Below are positions 52,801 to 60,950 of a stretch of DNA of 64,000 nt, piece after piece. The translations under genes and the position numbers were made by a program. Positions within the stretch are counted from its first letter, which is position 1; each line of letters opens with the position of its first letter. The stretch is from Embleya sp045207655 (lineage in GTDB: Bacteria > Actinomycetota > Actinomycetes > Streptomycetales > Streptomycetaceae): contig NZ_CP108784.1 of the NCBI RefSeq assembly GCF_045207655.1, forward strand, positions 1,550,001 to 1,614,000, in the 5' to 3' direction. The notes beneath the pieces were generated by a model, which saw nothing but the letters and a program-made list of their open reading frames with translations, ran no database searches and had not been told where the DNA came from.

Positions 52801-53322
52801 GCGTTCGGGGCGCCGCGCACCATCGCCGGCGCCTTGCGGGCCACCGCGCAGACCGCGCGCGGTACCGACCGGGTACGGATCCTGGAGGAGGCCCTCCAGC
52901 ACATCCGCACCACCCCGGCAGTGCCCGACCACACCCTGACCCTGCTCGAACTGGGCATCGCGCACCGACACAACGACCAGCACATGCAGGCCCGTTGCCG
53001 GTTGCGCGAGGCGGCCGACCTGGCCGAGAGTTGCGGCGCGACCGCGCTGGTCGCCCGCGCCCGGCAGGAGCTCGAAGCGATCACCTCACGCACCCGGGGC
53101 CGGCAACCGCGCCGGACCGGCCAGACCGGTCTGACGCCCCAGGAGCGCCGGGTCGCGGACCTGGCCGCGGCCGGATACCGCAATCAGGAGATCGCCCACA
53201 CGTTGTTCGTGACGGTCAAGACCGTCGAGTGGCATCTCAGTCAGGTCTACCGCAAGCTCGGCATCAACTCCCGCGCCGAGTTGGGCGACACCCTGGAGAC
53301 GGACGGCACCGAGAGCGCCTGA
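49816..53322 (+). CDS. LAL-type LuxR-family transcriptional regulator
   Basis: 1168 aa. The N-terminal AAA-like ATPase has Walker A VEGAAGAGKSS (K43) and Walker B LVLVVDDVQWADE. The C-terminal LuxR helix-turn-helix (about 1105-1160) includes LTPQERRVADLAAAG and VKTVEWHLSQVYRKLG. LAL proteins are large pathway-specific activators that need ATP. The middle, about residues 270-435 (nucleotides 50,620-51,120), is a low-complexity Gly/Ala/Pro/Val insert that makes this protein longer than the usual 900-1000 aa. GGAG lies about 10 bases before the ATG. It probably sits at the top of the cluster's regulatory chain, above the SARP. Confidence 0.92.
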   Translation: MHGDTVGLVERGRELAIFGELLTGCRDRRGRLLLVEGAAGAGKSSLLLGLREEASTRGFRILQARGSRFEESFPFGIVRQLFEPLLACAPPELRAAMWSGAAELSAPLFEYAGGLLPLGGDDGRGSAAERQALFHGLYWLCVNVADREPLVLVVDDVQWADESSLRFLHYLATRLDELPVVVAVATESMRWGPQADVVRAMVSSPLARVVRAEPLTETGVRELVIRVVGADQGTGFARLCHEATGGNPFFLRELLGELQADGVVPVDAPGSPAAGVPESAGPDGEGVRVLSRAGDARCVSVPVGPWAGSASGGDTGAVAFGKAVDRSVRAGEAVLGSEDRARGALVEVGSGARADGPVAGTGRAGVFTSRAGSTFPVAWRNEPAPAFDGVGTGVPGPAPGGGAERDDPQRAVSVRTVPAEDGIDAPTEDGRRGDVVARVSRLAPGSVSRSVVRRLRLSPGPVAVFAEAMAVVGLTADPVLVGQIAGLSRAEATEAVGVLVELGMVHAGSPLRFVHPIVRETLYRDLPLRLRHRAHVRAARALTGAGTLRGEAAGEAADHLMEVPPAADPWVADVLAVAGRGALAHGDPGAAVRYLRRALHEPAPPATVPALCATLGRAELRARGGHACRRLAQALDAAPDPEARARVGVDLASALVAACRHDEAITLLQGLREELAAVLPRDGSDPDGEGFLRVCMALTVVAQLMPATRHVAARELAGLGEWAGEHQCDDPATNPVPTTRWGPDCVCADIRRVLIAADTVQALSEGRPAQQIVERVQHALTQGCFAYGRLVTGPDGELHPILLLAGALAHCNRLTESDTLLTRVLSDARDQNLTLAADAARASRAWVRWQRGMLAEAETDARTALRAIHPDVAAEAPPPPGSVLCLATAALASTLAVRGDLTGAARLLEDAPDLDTPQTLTLLPLLVARGRVRLAQGHSENALDDILHARALFHRWTAPTPVAFLPTIDAVTALVRLGRTDEARALAEAQVPAGRAFGAPRTIAGALRATAQTARGTDRVRILEEALQHIRTTPAVPDHTLTLLELGIAHRHNDQHMQARCRLREAADLAESCGATALVARARQELEAITSRTRGRQPRRTGQTGLTPQERRVADLAAAGYRNQEIAHTLFVTVKTVEWHLSQVYRKLGINSRAELGDTLETDGTESA

Positions 53323-53337
53323 CCGACCGACGACACC

Positions 53338-53364
53338 GGGACCGGCCGCACCAGGGCCGGTCCC
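53338..53364. terminator. Hairpin terminator after the LAL gene
   Basis: GGGACCGGCC (53338-53347) and GGCCGGTCCC (53355-53364) form a perfect 10-bp stem with a 7-base loop. Confidence 0.75.
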
Positions 53365-53791
53365 ACGTCTTCGCCTCGGCGGCCCGGGGCGGTTCGCGTC
53401 CTTGCGACCGGCGGCCCGAGCCACTCCCGTGTCCCCGCCCCGGCGGCCCGCGGCCGGGGTCGGCCGGACCTCGGCGCCGGGCCGCCGTTCGTGGTCGGAT
53501 CCGTCCCGCCCGGTGGTTTCCCATACCGGTTTCGGTGCCACCCCTGGGCGGATGGCTGGGGGCATGCTGGGGTGCCCGGGGGGCGTGACCGGGGTCCGGG
53601 CGAGACACAATCGTGGTGAGGCTCCGTATACGGCCGCCGGCGTCCGAGTCCGGCCGGCGCCGAGGTCTCGACGGGACGTCGCCCGACGGCGCGCGATACC
53701 CCGGCCATCCGTCATCGCGTCGAGTGCGGTCCGCCCGGGCCGGCCAAGCCGGCCGGTCCGCCCGTCTCGACCGAAACCCATGGGGGAAGTC
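53365..53791. other. 427-bp region between LAL and SARP genes
   Basis: GC-rich with no gene, no SARP-like box and no clear promoter hexamers that I can support. It ends with GGGGGAA, the ribosome site of the SARP gene. Confidence 0.5.
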
Positions 53792-54568
53792 ATGCGATAT
53801 TCGATCCTGGGCCCACTGCACGTCATCGACGAGGCGGGCAACGGCGCCCCGATCAGCGCGCCCAAACTGCGCACACTGCTGGCGGCACTGGTCATCCGAG
53901 GTAATCAGGTCGTCTCGATAGATCAACTGATAGACGAGATATGGGGCGAGAATCCGCCCCGTCGGGTGACAGCCGCACTGCATGTGTACGTGTCCCAGCT
54001 CAGGCGATTGATCGGCAGGCCGGACGATCCCGAAGGCCCGATCGTCACCGGGGCGCCCGGATATCTGCTGCGGATGGCGCCGGAGGACCTCGACCTGTGG
54101 ACCTTCCAGCGCCATGTGCAACAGGGGCGCGCGCATCTGCGGGTCGGCGCGTACCGCCAGGCGTCCGAGTCGCTGCGGGCCGCCCGGGACCTGTGGCGCG
54201 GGCCGGCGCTCGGGGAACCGTACGGCCAGGGGCCGCTGATCCGCGGGTTCATGACCTGGCTGGAGGAAGCCCGTTTGGAATGCACCGAGTTGCTGGTGGA
54301 GGCCGACCTGGAACTGGGCCTGCATCGGGAGTTGGTCGGCCCGCTGTACGCGCTGACCACCGAGCACCCGCTGCGTGAGGTGTTCCATCGGCAGTTGATG
54401 CTGGCGCTGTACCGCTCGGAGCGGCAGGCGGACGCGCTGCGGGTGTACCAGCAGGCCCGAGAGACGCTCAACGGCGAACTGGGCCTGGAGCCGGGACGGG
54501 CGTTGCGGGACCTGCAATTGGCGATCCTGACCGCCGACGAGCAACTCGACACCAGACTCGCGAGTTGA
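53792..54568 (+). CDS. SARP-family transcriptional activator
   Basis: 258 aa, a short SARP with the two standard domains: an OmpR-like winged helix (about 1-90; MRYSILGPL, then AALHVYVSQLRRLIG) and the bacterial transcriptional activation domain (about 95-245; YRQASESLRAARDLWRG, LYRSERQADALRVYQQARETL). SARPs bind direct heptamer repeats with 11-bp periodicity near -35 and recruit RNA polymerase. Matching boxes precede six units in this window, so this protein is the likely activator of the tetronate cluster. The ATG at 53792 follows GGGGGAA; a second ATG 12 bases earlier is possible. Confidence 0.93.
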   Translation: MRYSILGPLHVIDEAGNGAPISAPKLRTLLAALVIRGNQVVSIDQLIDEIWGENPPRRVTAALHVYVSQLRRLIGRPDDPEGPIVTGAPGYLLRMAPEDLDLWTFQRHVQQGRAHLRVGAYRQASESLRAARDLWRGPALGEPYGQGPLIRGFMTWLEEARLECTELLVEADLELGLHRELVGPLYALTTEHPLREVFHRQLMLALYRSERQADALRVYQQARETLNGELGLEPGRALRDLQLAILTADEQLDTRLAS

Positions 54569-54571
54569 CGT

Positions 54572-54609
54572 CGGTCCGTCGGCGGCCCGAAGGGGTCGCC
54601 GACGGACCG
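54572..54609. terminator. Bidirectional hairpin terminator, SARP / ferredoxin
   Basis: CGGTCCGTCGGCG (54572-54584) pairs perfectly with CGCCGACGGACCG (54597-54609), between the convergent SARP and ferredoxin genes. Confidence 0.8.
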
Positions 54610-54613
54610 CGAC

Positions 54614-54817
54614 TCACACGGTCGGCTCCTCCGCGATCGTGATCGCCTTCTCCGGACAGGCCCGCGCGCCGCGCAGGGCGGCGGCCCGTCGGGCCGGGTC
54701 GACCTCGAAGTCGCCCATCTCGTTGAAACCCTCGTCGGTGACCTCGTAGACCTCCGAGGCCAGCGCACTGCACATGGAATGCCCCATGCAGGCATCGGAG
54801 TTCACCCGGACGCGCAT
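54614..54817 (-). CDS. Ferredoxin ([3Fe-4S] type)
   Basis: 67 aa. The cysteine pattern is C10 and C16 (in ACMGHSMC) with a late CP motif in ARACPEKAI. The second position of a 4Fe-4S motif is histidine, so a [3Fe-4S] cluster is expected, as in actinomycete P450 partners. It starts 5 bases after the P450 stop on the same strand and should deliver electrons to that P450; the reductase must come from elsewhere. Confidence 0.93.
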   Translation of the reverse strand: MRVRVNSDACMGHSMCSALASEVYEVTDEGFNEMGDFEVDPARRAAALRGARACPEKAITIAEEPTV

Positions 54818-54822
54818 GCCCG

Positions 54823-56094
54823 CTACCCCCGTGCCCGGCCGAGCACGAGGTCGAGGTTGTGCAACCCCCGGCCGGGCGAGTAGTGATGCAGCGGCACGGT
54901 GCCCTCGGCGACGTGGTAGTTCGGCACGCGCTTGTGCCACTCCTCGACCGCGATGCCGATGATCCGGCGCGCGAGGTGCATCCCCAGGCACCGGTGCGGT
55001 CCGGTGCCGAAGGCGAGTTGACGGGTGGCGTTGCGATCGAAGTCCACCTCGTCGGGGTTCTCGAACGCGTCCGGGTCCAGGCCCGACATGCCCCAGGACA
55101 ACAACACCCGATCGCCCTTGCGCATGGTCACGCCGTGCCGCTCGACGTCGCGGGTGACCAGACGCCCGGTCGAGGAGACCGGTTCGTGCCGGATGAGTTC
55201 CTCCACCACGGCGGGGATCCGGTCGGGATTCGCGTTGATCAGATCCTGGATCTCGGGGTGGCGGGCCAGGTACAGGAAGATCAGGCCGAGCTGCGCGGTG
55301 GTGCTGTCCAGGCTGGCGAGCATGGTCACGAACGCGGCGTTGATCATCTCGTCGCGGGTGAGTTCACGGCCGTCGAAGCGGCCCTCGACGAGTTGGCTGA
55401 TCACGTCCCGGCGGCCCTGGGTGCCCTCCGCGCGGCGCTGATCGACCGCCTCGCCGAAGAAGTCCCAAAGCGGCTTGTTCGCCACTCGCAGATCCTCGTC
55501 GGTACGGGCGTTGGGGATGCCCTCGCGCCGCAGCCAGGTCTTGTGGTCGAGCAGTGTGCGCAGGTGCTCCCGGCCGATCCCGAAGCTGATCAGAAAGGTC
55601 TCGGCGGGCAGTTGGATGCCGAAGTCGGTGAGGAACTCGCAGCGCCCCGCGGCCACGATCGGCTCGATCGCGTCCACGGCGGCCTCCCGGATCCGGGGCG
55701 CGAAGTGGTTGACCACCCCGGGGTTGAACAGACTCGCCAGCGTCAGGCGCCACTTGCGGTGCTCCTCGCCGTCGAGCTGGATCGGGATCTGCTTGGTCGG
55801 GAAGATCTGCCGGTGCGGGATGACCAGTTCCGCGTTGGAGAACAACTCGGGGCTGCGCGCCGCCCATTCGATGTCCTCATAGCGGGTGAGGATCCAAAAG
55901 CCGCCCGCCTCCTCGGAGCGCACGATCGGCGCGCTCGCGCGCATCTGCTTCCAATACGGGATCGGGTCCTGCTGAAGCCAGGGCTGGTACAGGCTCCACT
56001 GCCGCGAGCGCTCGTCGACGGTGGCCGGCGCCTCGGGCACGGATGCCGGGGTCGGTGCCGGGGTCGGGGTCTGGGTCCGGGTGGTGTCGGTCAT
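54823..56094 (-). CDS. Cytochrome P450
   Basis: 423 aa, soluble bacterial class. The I-helix has LASLDSTTAQ, a variant of AGxDTT with Ala-Ser-Leu-Asp. The K-helix ExxR is in EELIRHEP, and the heme loop FGTGPHRCLG carries the ligand C369. A Thr/Pro repeat precedes the fold at the N-terminus. GGAGCAGGAGC precedes the ATG. It is cotranscribed with the ferredoxin and lies downstream of FAD monooxygenase 2 on the same strand, so the three could share a transcript. It probably hydroxylates or epoxidises the tetronate product. Confidence 0.94.
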   Translation of the reverse strand: MTDTTRTQTPTPAPTPASVPEAPATVDERSRQWSLYQPWLQQDPIPYWKQMRASAPIVRSEEAGGFWILTRYEDIEWAARSPELFSNAELVIPHRQIFPTKQIPIQLDGEEHRKWRLTLASLFNPGVVNHFAPRIREAAVDAIEPIVAAGRCEFLTDFGIQLPAETFLISFGIGREHLRTLLDHKTWLRREGIPNARTDEDLRVANKPLWDFFGEAVDQRRAEGTQGRRDVISQLVEGRFDGRELTRDEMINAAFVTMLASLDSTTAQLGLIFLYLARHPEIQDLINANPDRIPAVVEELIRHEPVSSTGRLVTRDVERHGVTMRKGDRVLLSWGMSGLDPDAFENPDEVDFDRNATRQLAFGTGPHRCLGMHLARRIIGIAVEEWHKRVPNYHVAEGTVPLHHYSPGRGLHNLDLVLGRARG

Positions 56095-56210
56095 GCTCCT
56101 GCTCCTTCATGTCCTGGATCGGCCCGAAGGACGACGCCGGTGGGTGGATCCGCACGTGCGGTGGCCCGTCGTCGATCGCTCGCCGAGTGGGCACGCCGCC
56201 GCGGTCCGGG

Positions 56211-57740
56211 TCAGGCGGATGGGGCCGCCGGCGCGGCGGACGCCGCCTCGTCGGGTTCGCCGAACCACGTGGTCAAGGCCGAGCCCAGACCCTTGGCCCG
56301 GGCTCCGGCCGCGTCGTCGGCCCACGCGACGAACCCGTCCGGGCGGACCAGGACGAGCGTCGCGTCCAGGGCCGGTTCGGCGGAGCCCGCGGTGACGATG
56401 TCGACGCGGTCGGCCCACGCGATCGCCTCGGCCGGATCGGCCCCGCCGCCCGCGCCGCCGGTCAGGTCCACGAGCAGGCCGCGTCCGGTGCGCAGGAGTT
56501 CGAGCAGCTTCGTGTCGCCGGCACCGGTGTTCAGCGTGACCCCCGGGACCCGCCGGCCGACCAGCGCGTGCGGGTCGGCACCCGGGTCGGCGTCGGCCGG
56601 CGCCGGGTAGCCGACCGCCGTGGTCATCTCCAACAGGTGCCGGTTGACGCTCTCGATCGCGGTGAGTTCGGCGACCATGTCGCGCAGCGGGGTGATCTCG
56701 GCCAGCGGGTGCATCAGCGCCATCTGGGCCCGCGAGTGCAGCGCGACCCGCTCGCCGACCGGGCGGCGCTCGCTCTCGTAACTGTCCGGCAGGCCGGGCG
56801 AGGCGTGCCCGGCCAGCGTCGCGGCCAGCTTCCAGCCCAGGTTGAGCGCGTCGTGCAGACCGGTGTTGACGCCTTGCGTGCCGGAGATGAACAGCACGTG
56901 CGCGGCGTCGCCGGCCAGGAACACCCTTCCGTCCCGGTAGCGTTCGGCCAGCCGGGTGGGGCCGCCGTAGCGGGCGAGGTAGTGCGTCGTGGCCACCCGG
57001 GGCGCCTTGCCCAGCACCCGCCGTACGCTGTCGAGCAGTTCCTCGGTGCTCACCGGCACGTCGGCGGCCGGCGGCGTGGCGCCGAACTCGATCGTCATCA
57101 GCCGCAGCCGGCCCGGCTGGAGCGGCAGCGCGCCGAACACCCCGGCCGGGTACAGGCCGCCGTCGAAGGTGTCGTGCTCGCTCTCCTCGAGTTCCACGTC
57201 GCCGAGCACCCCGGCGTACTCCTTGCCGGACGCGACGAACTCGATGCCGGCCAACCGTCGTACGGTGCTGTCCGCGCCGTCCGCGCCGACCAGGTAGGCG
57301 GCGCGCAAGGTCTCCTCGGTGCCGTCCTCGGCGCGCGTGTGCACCGTGACGCCGTCCGCGTCCTGGGTGTAGTCGCTCACCCGCACGCCTCGGCGCAGCT
57401 CCACGCCCAGCTCGCCGGCCCGCGCGCGCAGCAGCCGCTCCAGGCGCCACTGCGGGTAGGCGTAGGTGTATTCGTTCGGGCCGACCGAGGTCAGGTCGAG
57501 CCAGTGGAAGGCGAACGGGGTGCGCGGCCAGGCGAACATCTCGTGTTCCCCGATGCGGTCCGCGAGTCCGCGCTGTTCCAGGATCTCCAGGGTGCGGCCG
57601 TGCACGGCCATGCCCGGGGAGAACTCGGGATCGTCGGTGCGCGGCTCCACCACCACGGGTTCGGCTCCGGCCAGGGCGAGTTCGCACGCGAGCAGGAGGC
57701 CGGTGGGGCCTCCCCCGGCGATCACGACGGTGCGGCTCAT
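56211..57740 (-). CDS. FAD-dependent monooxygenase 2 (class A)
   Basis: 509 aa. The FAD motif VVIAGGGPTGLLLACELALAG is followed by GADGADSTVRRLAG and VFLAGDAAHVLFISGTQGVN; the last differs from the usual HxxxPxGGQG pattern, as the proline and first glycine are replaced. GGAGGAG precedes the ATG. A SARP-like box lies 56-73 bases upstream on the same strand. Related enzymes hydroxylate aromatic or polyketide substrates. It is divergent from amidohydrolase 2, and is probably one of the tailoring oxidations. Confidence 0.9.
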   Translation of the reverse strand: MSRTVVIAGGGPTGLLLACELALAGAEPVVVEPRTDDPEFSPGMAVHGRTLEILEQRGLADRIGEHEMFAWPRTPFAFHWLDLTSVGPNEYTYAYPQWRLERLLRARAGELGVELRRGVRVSDYTQDADGVTVHTRAEDGTEETLRAAYLVGADGADSTVRRLAGIEFVASGKEYAGVLGDVELEESEHDTFDGGLYPAGVFGALPLQPGRLRLMTIEFGATPPAADVPVSTEELLDSVRRVLGKAPRVATTHYLARYGGPTRLAERYRDGRVFLAGDAAHVLFISGTQGVNTGLHDALNLGWKLAATLAGHASPGLPDSYESERRPVGERVALHSRAQMALMHPLAEITPLRDMVAELTAIESVNRHLLEMTTAVGYPAPADADPGADPHALVGRRVPGVTLNTGAGDTKLLELLRTGRGLLVDLTGGAGGGADPAEAIAWADRVDIVTAGSAEPALDATLVLVRPDGFVAWADDAAGARAKGLGSALTTWFGEPDEAASAAPAAPSA

Positions 57741-57795
57741 GCTCTTCTCCTCCGCGCTGGGCGTTGGGGGTCGGCCCAGAGCTTGAGCGCAACGG

Positions 57796-57813
57796 CTAAG
57801 GCTGGGCTTAAGG
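57796..57813 (-). promoter_or_regulatory. SARP-like box, FAD monooxygenase 2
   Basis: On the minus strand, heptamers CCTTAAG and GCCTTAG with a 4-base spacer, 56-73 bases before the ATG at 57740. Confidence 0.6.
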
Positions 57814-57934
57814 GCGCCGGGCGACCGGGCTCGCGAGGGCGTGCCGGAGTGCCCTTCACCCGGGCTCGGGAGCGCCGTCCCGGCGCCCCCGACGGGCAAT
57901 CCCGGCGGGCCGCCGGCACCGGCCGCGTGAGCGG

Positions 57935-57952
57935 TCGTAAGAGTCGCTTTAG
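57935..57952 (+). promoter_or_regulatory. SARP-like box, amidohydrolase 2 unit
   Basis: Heptamers TCGTAAG (57935) and GCTTTAG (57946) with a 4-base spacer, 124-141 bases before the ATG at 58076. GCTTTAG is identical to the first heptamer of the PKS box. Confidence 0.65.
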
Positions 57953-58075
57953 AACCGGCTGTGACAGTGGGCGCGAACGACCGGGGGCACCCGCCGGCGA
58001 GGCAGTGGGAGGGCCTGCCGCGGGCGTGGTCCCGCCCGGCGGTTGCGGTCTCACGGTGCCGAGGAGAAGCAGTCC

Positions 58076-59311
58076 ATGACAGCACGGATCATCGCCGCCG
58101 ACCGGGTGTTGCCCGGCGCGGGGGCCCCGGAGGTGCCCGACGGGGCGGTCCTGGTGGCGGACGGGCTGGTCCGGGACGTGGGCCCGCGTGCCGAGGTCCT
58201 CGCCCGGGCGCCGGTCGGCACACCGGTGGCCGATCATCCGGGCGCGAGCGTCCTGCCGGGGTTGATCGACAGCCACGTCCATCTCGTGTTCGACGCGAGC
58301 GCGGATCCGGTGGCCGCGTTGGCCGGAGTCGACGACCTGGACCTGCTTCCGGCGATGGCCAGCCGGGCAAGGCAGTTGCTGGACAGCGGTGTGACCACGG
58401 TGCGCGATCTCGGCGATCGGGGCGGCCTGGCCCGGCGGTTGCGGGACGCGATCGCCGCCGGGCTGCTGCCGGGGCCGCGGGTGCTCGCCGCGAACACGCC
58501 GCTTACCGTGCCCGGCGGGCACTGTTGGTTCCTCGGCGGCGAGGTGGCCGACCACGACGAGTTGCTCGCGGCGACCCGCGCGCACATCGCCTCCGGCGCC
58601 GACGTGCTCAAGGTGATGGCGACCGGCGGGAACCTGACCCCCGGCGGCCCCCAGGCGTGGCAGCGCCAGTTCGGCGCGGACGCGATCGCGCTGGTCGTGC
58701 GCGAGGCGCACGCCGCGGGACTGCGGGTGGCCGCGCACGCGCACGGCGCGGTCGGCGTCGAGGCCGCGCTGGCGGCGGGCGCGGACACCCTGGAGCACTG
58801 CACGTTCATCCCGGAGGCGGGCCCGGCGGCGGGCCCGGACGTACGGCTCGACCTGGTCCGCGAGATCGCCGACCGCGGGGTGTTCGTGTGTCCCACCTTC
58901 AGTCGCGCGTTCGACCTGACCCGGGAGCGGATCGGCCACGAGGCGATGGGCCCGTGGCTGGACGTGGCCCGGGTGTTGCACGAGCACGGCGTGCGCCTGA
59001 TGGCCGGTACCGACGCCGGCATCGCGGGGGCGCGCTTCGACGCCTACGTGACCGGCCTGGAGTGGTTGGCGCGATCCGGCCTGGCCAACACCGACGTGTT
59101 GGAGATGGCCACCACGAACGCGGCGGACGGGCTCGGGCTGGGTGATCGCACCGGGCGGCTGGCCCCGGGCTTCGCCGCCGACCTCGTGGTCGTCACCGGC
59201 GATCCGCGCGCCGATCTCGCGGCGCTGCGCGCGGTCCGGCTGGTGCTGGCCGACGGCCGCGCGCATCTGCCGCCGGCCGAGGTCGAATCCCGGCTTCGCG
59301 CCCACCGCTGA
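58076..59311 (+). CDS. Metal-dependent amidohydrolase 2
   Basis: 411 aa. Same architecture as amidohydrolase 1: PGLIDSHVHL, VLKVMATGG, AAHAHG, LEHC and GTDAG supply the metal and catalytic residues. Shared segments (GGHCWFLGGE against GGHFWFLGGE; LTPGGP in both) show a common recent ancestor. GAGGAG precedes the ATG. Unlike its paralogue it is encoded with a FAD monooxygenase, not with a transporter. Two such hydrolases under SARP-like boxes suggest that an amide or similar bond is cleaved during maturation, or that two related substrates are processed. Confidence 0.88.
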   Translation: MTARIIAADRVLPGAGAPEVPDGAVLVADGLVRDVGPRAEVLARAPVGTPVADHPGASVLPGLIDSHVHLVFDASADPVAALAGVDDLDLLPAMASRARQLLDSGVTTVRDLGDRGGLARRLRDAIAAGLLPGPRVLAANTPLTVPGGHCWFLGGEVADHDELLAATRAHIASGADVLKVMATGGNLTPGGPQAWQRQFGADAIALVVREAHAAGLRVAAHAHGAVGVEAALAAGADTLEHCTFIPEAGPAAGPDVRLDLVREIADRGVFVCPTFSRAFDLTRERIGHEAMGPWLDVARVLHEHGVRLMAGTDAGIAGARFDAYVTGLEWLARSGLANTDVLEMATTNAADGLGLGDRTGRLAPGFAADLVVVTGDPRADLAALRAVRLVLADGRAHLPPAEVESRLRAHR

Positions 59312-59394
59312 GCGCCGGGCGGGCCCGCGCAGGATTGCCCGCTCGCCCCGAGGCACCCGGGGCCGCACCCGCCTGTCGGCGGACCCCCTCGTCA

Positions 59395-59422
59395 CACATC
59401 GCACATCGGACATCGCACATCG
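59395..59422 (+). repeat. Four 7-bp tandem repeats upstream of FAD monooxygenase 3
   Basis: CACATCG, CACATCG, GACATCG, CACATCG occur head to tail, ending just before the GAGGAG ribosome site. Such a repeat can change length by slippage and alter the spacing upstream of the gene. Confidence 0.8.
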
Positions 59423-59435
59423 CCGAGGAGTCGAG

Positions 59436-60950
59436 ATGGAACGCACCGAGCACAGCGATCGCACGGTAGTCGTCGCGGGGGCCGGGCCCAGCGGCCTGAT
59501 GTTGGCCTGTGAGCTGGCGCTGGTCGGCGTGCGCACGATCGTGCTGGAGCGATTGGTGGAGCCGCCGGGGTGGTCCCGGGCGCTCGGGCTGCAGTACGGC
59601 TCGATCCGGGCGTTGGAGCAACGCGGCCTGGCCGCACCGGTGTTCGAGTACGCACCGATCAAGCACTTCGGTTTCGGCATGTTGCGCTTCACCGGGCTGG
59701 AGGAACACCTGGTGCCGCGCCGGGTGCCGCAACGCCGGATCGAACAGCATCTGGAGGAGCGCGCGGTGGAGTTGGGGGTGGACGTGCGCCGGGGGCACGA
59801 GGTCGCCGACTTCACCCAGGACGAGTCCGGGGTCACCGTCACGGTGCGGACGGCGGACGGCGAGTACCGGGTGGCCGGCGCGTACCTGGCCGGGGCCGAC
59901 GGCGGCGCCAGTGTGGTGCGCAAGCGGGCGGGCATCGACTTTCCCGGCACGCCGTCGGTGGCCGACGGCATCACCGGCGACCTGCGGATCCCGGTGGAGC
60001 GGCAGATCCGGATCGACCCGTCACTGCATCCGAACGGGATGTTCGCGCTGATCCCGTTGGAGGACGAACTGGTCCGGGTCACCGTCGCGGAGTTCGGCGC
60101 GCCCCGGACCGGGCGCGATGTCCCGGTCACCGAGGAGGAGTTGCACCGGCAGATCCGACACGTGGTGGGACGGGAGTTCGACCTGGGCACGCCGCAACTG
60201 TTGTCCCGGTTCGGCTCGTCCGCGCGGCAGGCCGAGCGCTATCGGCAGGGGCGGGTGATCCTGCTGGGCGACGCCGCCCATGTGCACTTCCCGATCGGCG
60301 GCCAGGGCTTGAACACCGGCTTGCAGGACGCGGTGAACCTGGGCTGGAAACTGGCCGCGACGATCCAGGGATGGGCTCCGGAAGGGTTGTTGGACACCTA
60401 CGCCGTCGAACGACACCCGGTGGCCGCGCGGGTGTTGATGAACACGCGGGCCCAGTTGTCGCTGATGTTCCCGCTCTCCGAGGCCGAGCCGCTGCGCGAG
60501 GTGCTGGGCGAGTTGCTCGCGCAGGAGGAGGTCAGCCGGCATCTGGTGCACATGATGGCGGGAGTGGACATCCGCTACCCGGTCGCGGAGCGGTCCGGGA
60601 TCGGCGCGGACGGGGGCGCCGCCGCCGAGGTGGGCGGGCACGCCCTGCTGGGCGAGCGCTTCCCGGACGCGACGCTGCTCACCGAGGCGGGCGAGACGAG
60701 CGTGGACCGGGTGCTGCGTACCGGCCGTGCGGTGCTCCTGGACCTGTCCGCGGGCGGCGCCGAGCCGTTCGACATCACCGGCTGGAAGGACCGGGTGGAC
60801 GTGGTGCAGGCCGCCCCGATCCCGGAGTCGGCCGCCTCGGCGGTGCTGCTGCGGCCCGACGGGTACGCGGCCTGGATCCGCCCGGAAGGCGTGAGCGGGG
60901 ACGGTGGCCTGCGACTCGCCCTGACCGGCTGGCTCGGCGCGCCCGCGTAA
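59436..60950 (+). CDS. FAD-dependent monooxygenase 3 (class A)
   Basis: 504 aa. VVVAGAGPSGLMLACELALVG, GADGGASVVRKRAG and ILLGDAAHVHFPIGGQGLN are the FAD-binding motifs, and a C-terminal thioredoxin-like tail is present. It is closer in its GD motif to monooxygenase 1 than to monooxygenase 2. GAGGAGTCGAG precedes the ATG. It follows amidohydrolase 2 by 124 bases and is probably in the same transcript. It is a tailoring hydroxylase or epoxidase of unknown position specificity. Confidence 0.9.
   Translation: MERTEHSDRTVVVAGAGPSGLMLACELALVGVRTIVLERLVEPPGWSRALGLQYGSIRALEQRGLAAPVFEYAPIKHFGFGMLRFTGLEEHLVPRRVPQRRIEQHLEERAVELGVDVRRGHEVADFTQDESGVTVTVRTADGEYRVAGAYLAGADGGASVVRKRAGIDFPGTPSVADGITGDLRIPVERQIRIDPSLHPNGMFALIPLEDELVRVTVAEFGAPRTGRDVPVTEEELHRQIRHVVGREFDLGTPQLLSRFGSSARQAERYRQGRVILLGDAAHVHFPIGGQGLNTGLQDAVNLGWKLAATIQGWAPEGLLDTYAVERHPVAARVLMNTRAQLSLMFPLSEAEPLREVLGELLAQEEVSRHLVHMMAGVDIRYPVAERSGIGADGGAAAEVGGHALLGERFPDATLLTEAGETSVDRVLRTGRAVLLDLSAGGAEPFDITGWKDRVDVVQAAPIPESAASAVLLRPDGYAAWIRPEGVSGDGGLRLALTGWLGAPA

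Larger units (their letters stand above)
57741..58075. other. 335-bp divergent promoter region (FAD monooxygenase 2 / amidohydrolase 2)
   Basis: Contains one SARP-like box for each direction (57796-57813 and 57935-57952), mirroring the arrangement at 25,931-26,388. Confidence 0.65.
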
